Origin: Robiginitomaculum_A sp036478535
GTDB lineage: Bacteria; Pseudomonadota; Alphaproteobacteria; Caulobacterales; Maricaulaceae
Length of the DNA stretch: 64,000 bases
Direction: 5' to 3'
Assembly: GCA_965224735.1 (NCBI GenBank)
Contig: OZ245059.1
Location: 1,240,001-1,304,000 of the forward strand
Shown: positions 63,712-64,000 of the stretch, in pieces
Position numbering within the stretch: the first letter of the stretch is position 1
How the letters are laid out: every line of letters starts with the position of its first letter
Position numbers and translations under genes: made by a program
The notes under the pieces: model-generated
Told to the model about the DNA's origin: nothing
Databases searched by the model: none
The model's input: the letters and a program-made list of their open reading frames with translations, nothing else

Positions 63712-64000
63712 ATGAAATTTGCGCGTAAAAGTGTGGTTGCGATAAGCTTAGTAATAGGTGCTTTTGGGTTACCTGCATGTACAACGGTGGACTTATCGCA
63801 AGTCGTCACGAACCAGCAGGCTCGGGTTAAGCCTTCTACTCCTACAGTAAATATTGTGGAGAAAACATCGAGTGCTCTCACGGCCATTTGTCGTAAGAAA
63901 GGTTGGAGTGGGGCTAAAACTGAAAAGCCTACACAGTCTGCCGCGAGTGTTCTTCTAAATGGTATGAAGACTGAAACGCCGCAATACTCTGCAATACAAT
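63712..64000 (+). CDS. Lipoprotein of unknown function (5' part, runs off the window)
   Basis: An ATG at 63712 opens a frame that stays open to the last base. The start MKFARKSVVAISLVIGAFGL leads to the lipobox LPAC with Cys at residue 23, followed by a Thr/Ser/Lys-rich region. It should be an outer- or inner-membrane lipoprotein. The remaining sequence shows no known motif. It lies 180 bp after the transporter and is probably a separate unit. Confidence 0.7.
   Translation, partial: MKFARKSVVAISLVIGAFGLPACTTVDLSQVVTNQQARVKPSTPTVNIVEKTSSALTAICRKKGWSGAKTEKPTQSAASVLLNGMKTETPQYSAIQ

Noticed and set aside
63648..63887. Minus-strand open frame of 79 codons near the right edge
   Set aside because: The plus strand here encodes a lipoprotein signal peptide with a lipobox and stays open to the edge, which is a better explanation.

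Overview
The window reads as chromosomal DNA of a free-living alphaproteobacterium with moderate GC by eye. The main support is gene order and content. The pyrB-pyrC'-plsY-dprA-topA-rnr run is typical of Alphaproteobacteria. So are the NDUFS4-like complex I accessory protein and the division and cell wall (dcw) cluster continuing mraZ through ftsZ-lpxC-bamD-recN-ligA. Diaminopimelate-type MurE, LpxC and BamD show a Gram-negative envelope. I cannot assign a genus.

Layout: (1) 0-11.6 kb is accessory: a TauE/SafE permease, a retropepsin-like protease, a CobT-family protein that lacks key catalytic residues, a leucine dehydrogenase-type enzyme, and a divergent sulfide module (ArsR/BigR-like regulator, RND pump and adaptor on one side, sulfide:quinone oxidoreductase on the other). 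A small potassium channel with a zinc ribbon and a thiopurine methyltransferase follow. (2) 11.7-20.9 kb is a minus-strand housekeeping run: rnr, topA, dprA, plsY, pyrC' and pyrB. (3) 21.0-24.3 kb holds a decayed IS630 element, a HerA-like ATPase, the NDUFS4-like gene, tRNA-Arg(UCU) and a tyrosine-recombinase remnant abutting that tRNA. (4) 24.3-48.5 kb is the plus-strand dcw cluster with a recognisable MraZ-box array in front of mraZ, then lpxC, bamD, recN and ligA. (5) 48.6-50.3 kb is an insertion-sequence graveyard: an IS5-like tail, a second IS630 copy and the head of an IS481-type element. (6) 50.3-54.9 kb carries a two-domain retropepsin-like protein and a small catabolic-looking set (FAH-family hydrolase, VOC protein, MarR regulator with a palindromic operator, CaiB-type CoA-transferase). 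(7) 55.1-64 kb carries typA/bipA behind a structured leader, serC-serA, purA, an NSS-type sodium symporter and the start of a lipoprotein gene.

How the genes work together: the dcw block makes UDP-MurNAc-pentapeptide (murC, murD, murE, murF, ddl, murB), lipid I and II (mraY, murG), and the septal machine (ftsL, ftsI, ftsW, ftsQ, ftsA, ftsZ). lpxC and bamD supply the outer membrane. The sulfide module probably senses sulfide or persulfide with a two-cysteine ArsR protein, oxidises sulfide into the quinone pool, and exports something by RND efflux; the export substrate is inference.

A recurring feature is short tandem duplication, both between genes (units of 7 to 34 bp) and in frame inside coding sequences (pyrB, herA-like, ftsI, ddl, topA). 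The most interesting single observations are the anti-Shine-Dalgarno hairpin before typA, the sulfide module with its repeated operator candidates, the CobT homologue without its catalytic glutamates, and two IS630 copies that share an internal deletion.
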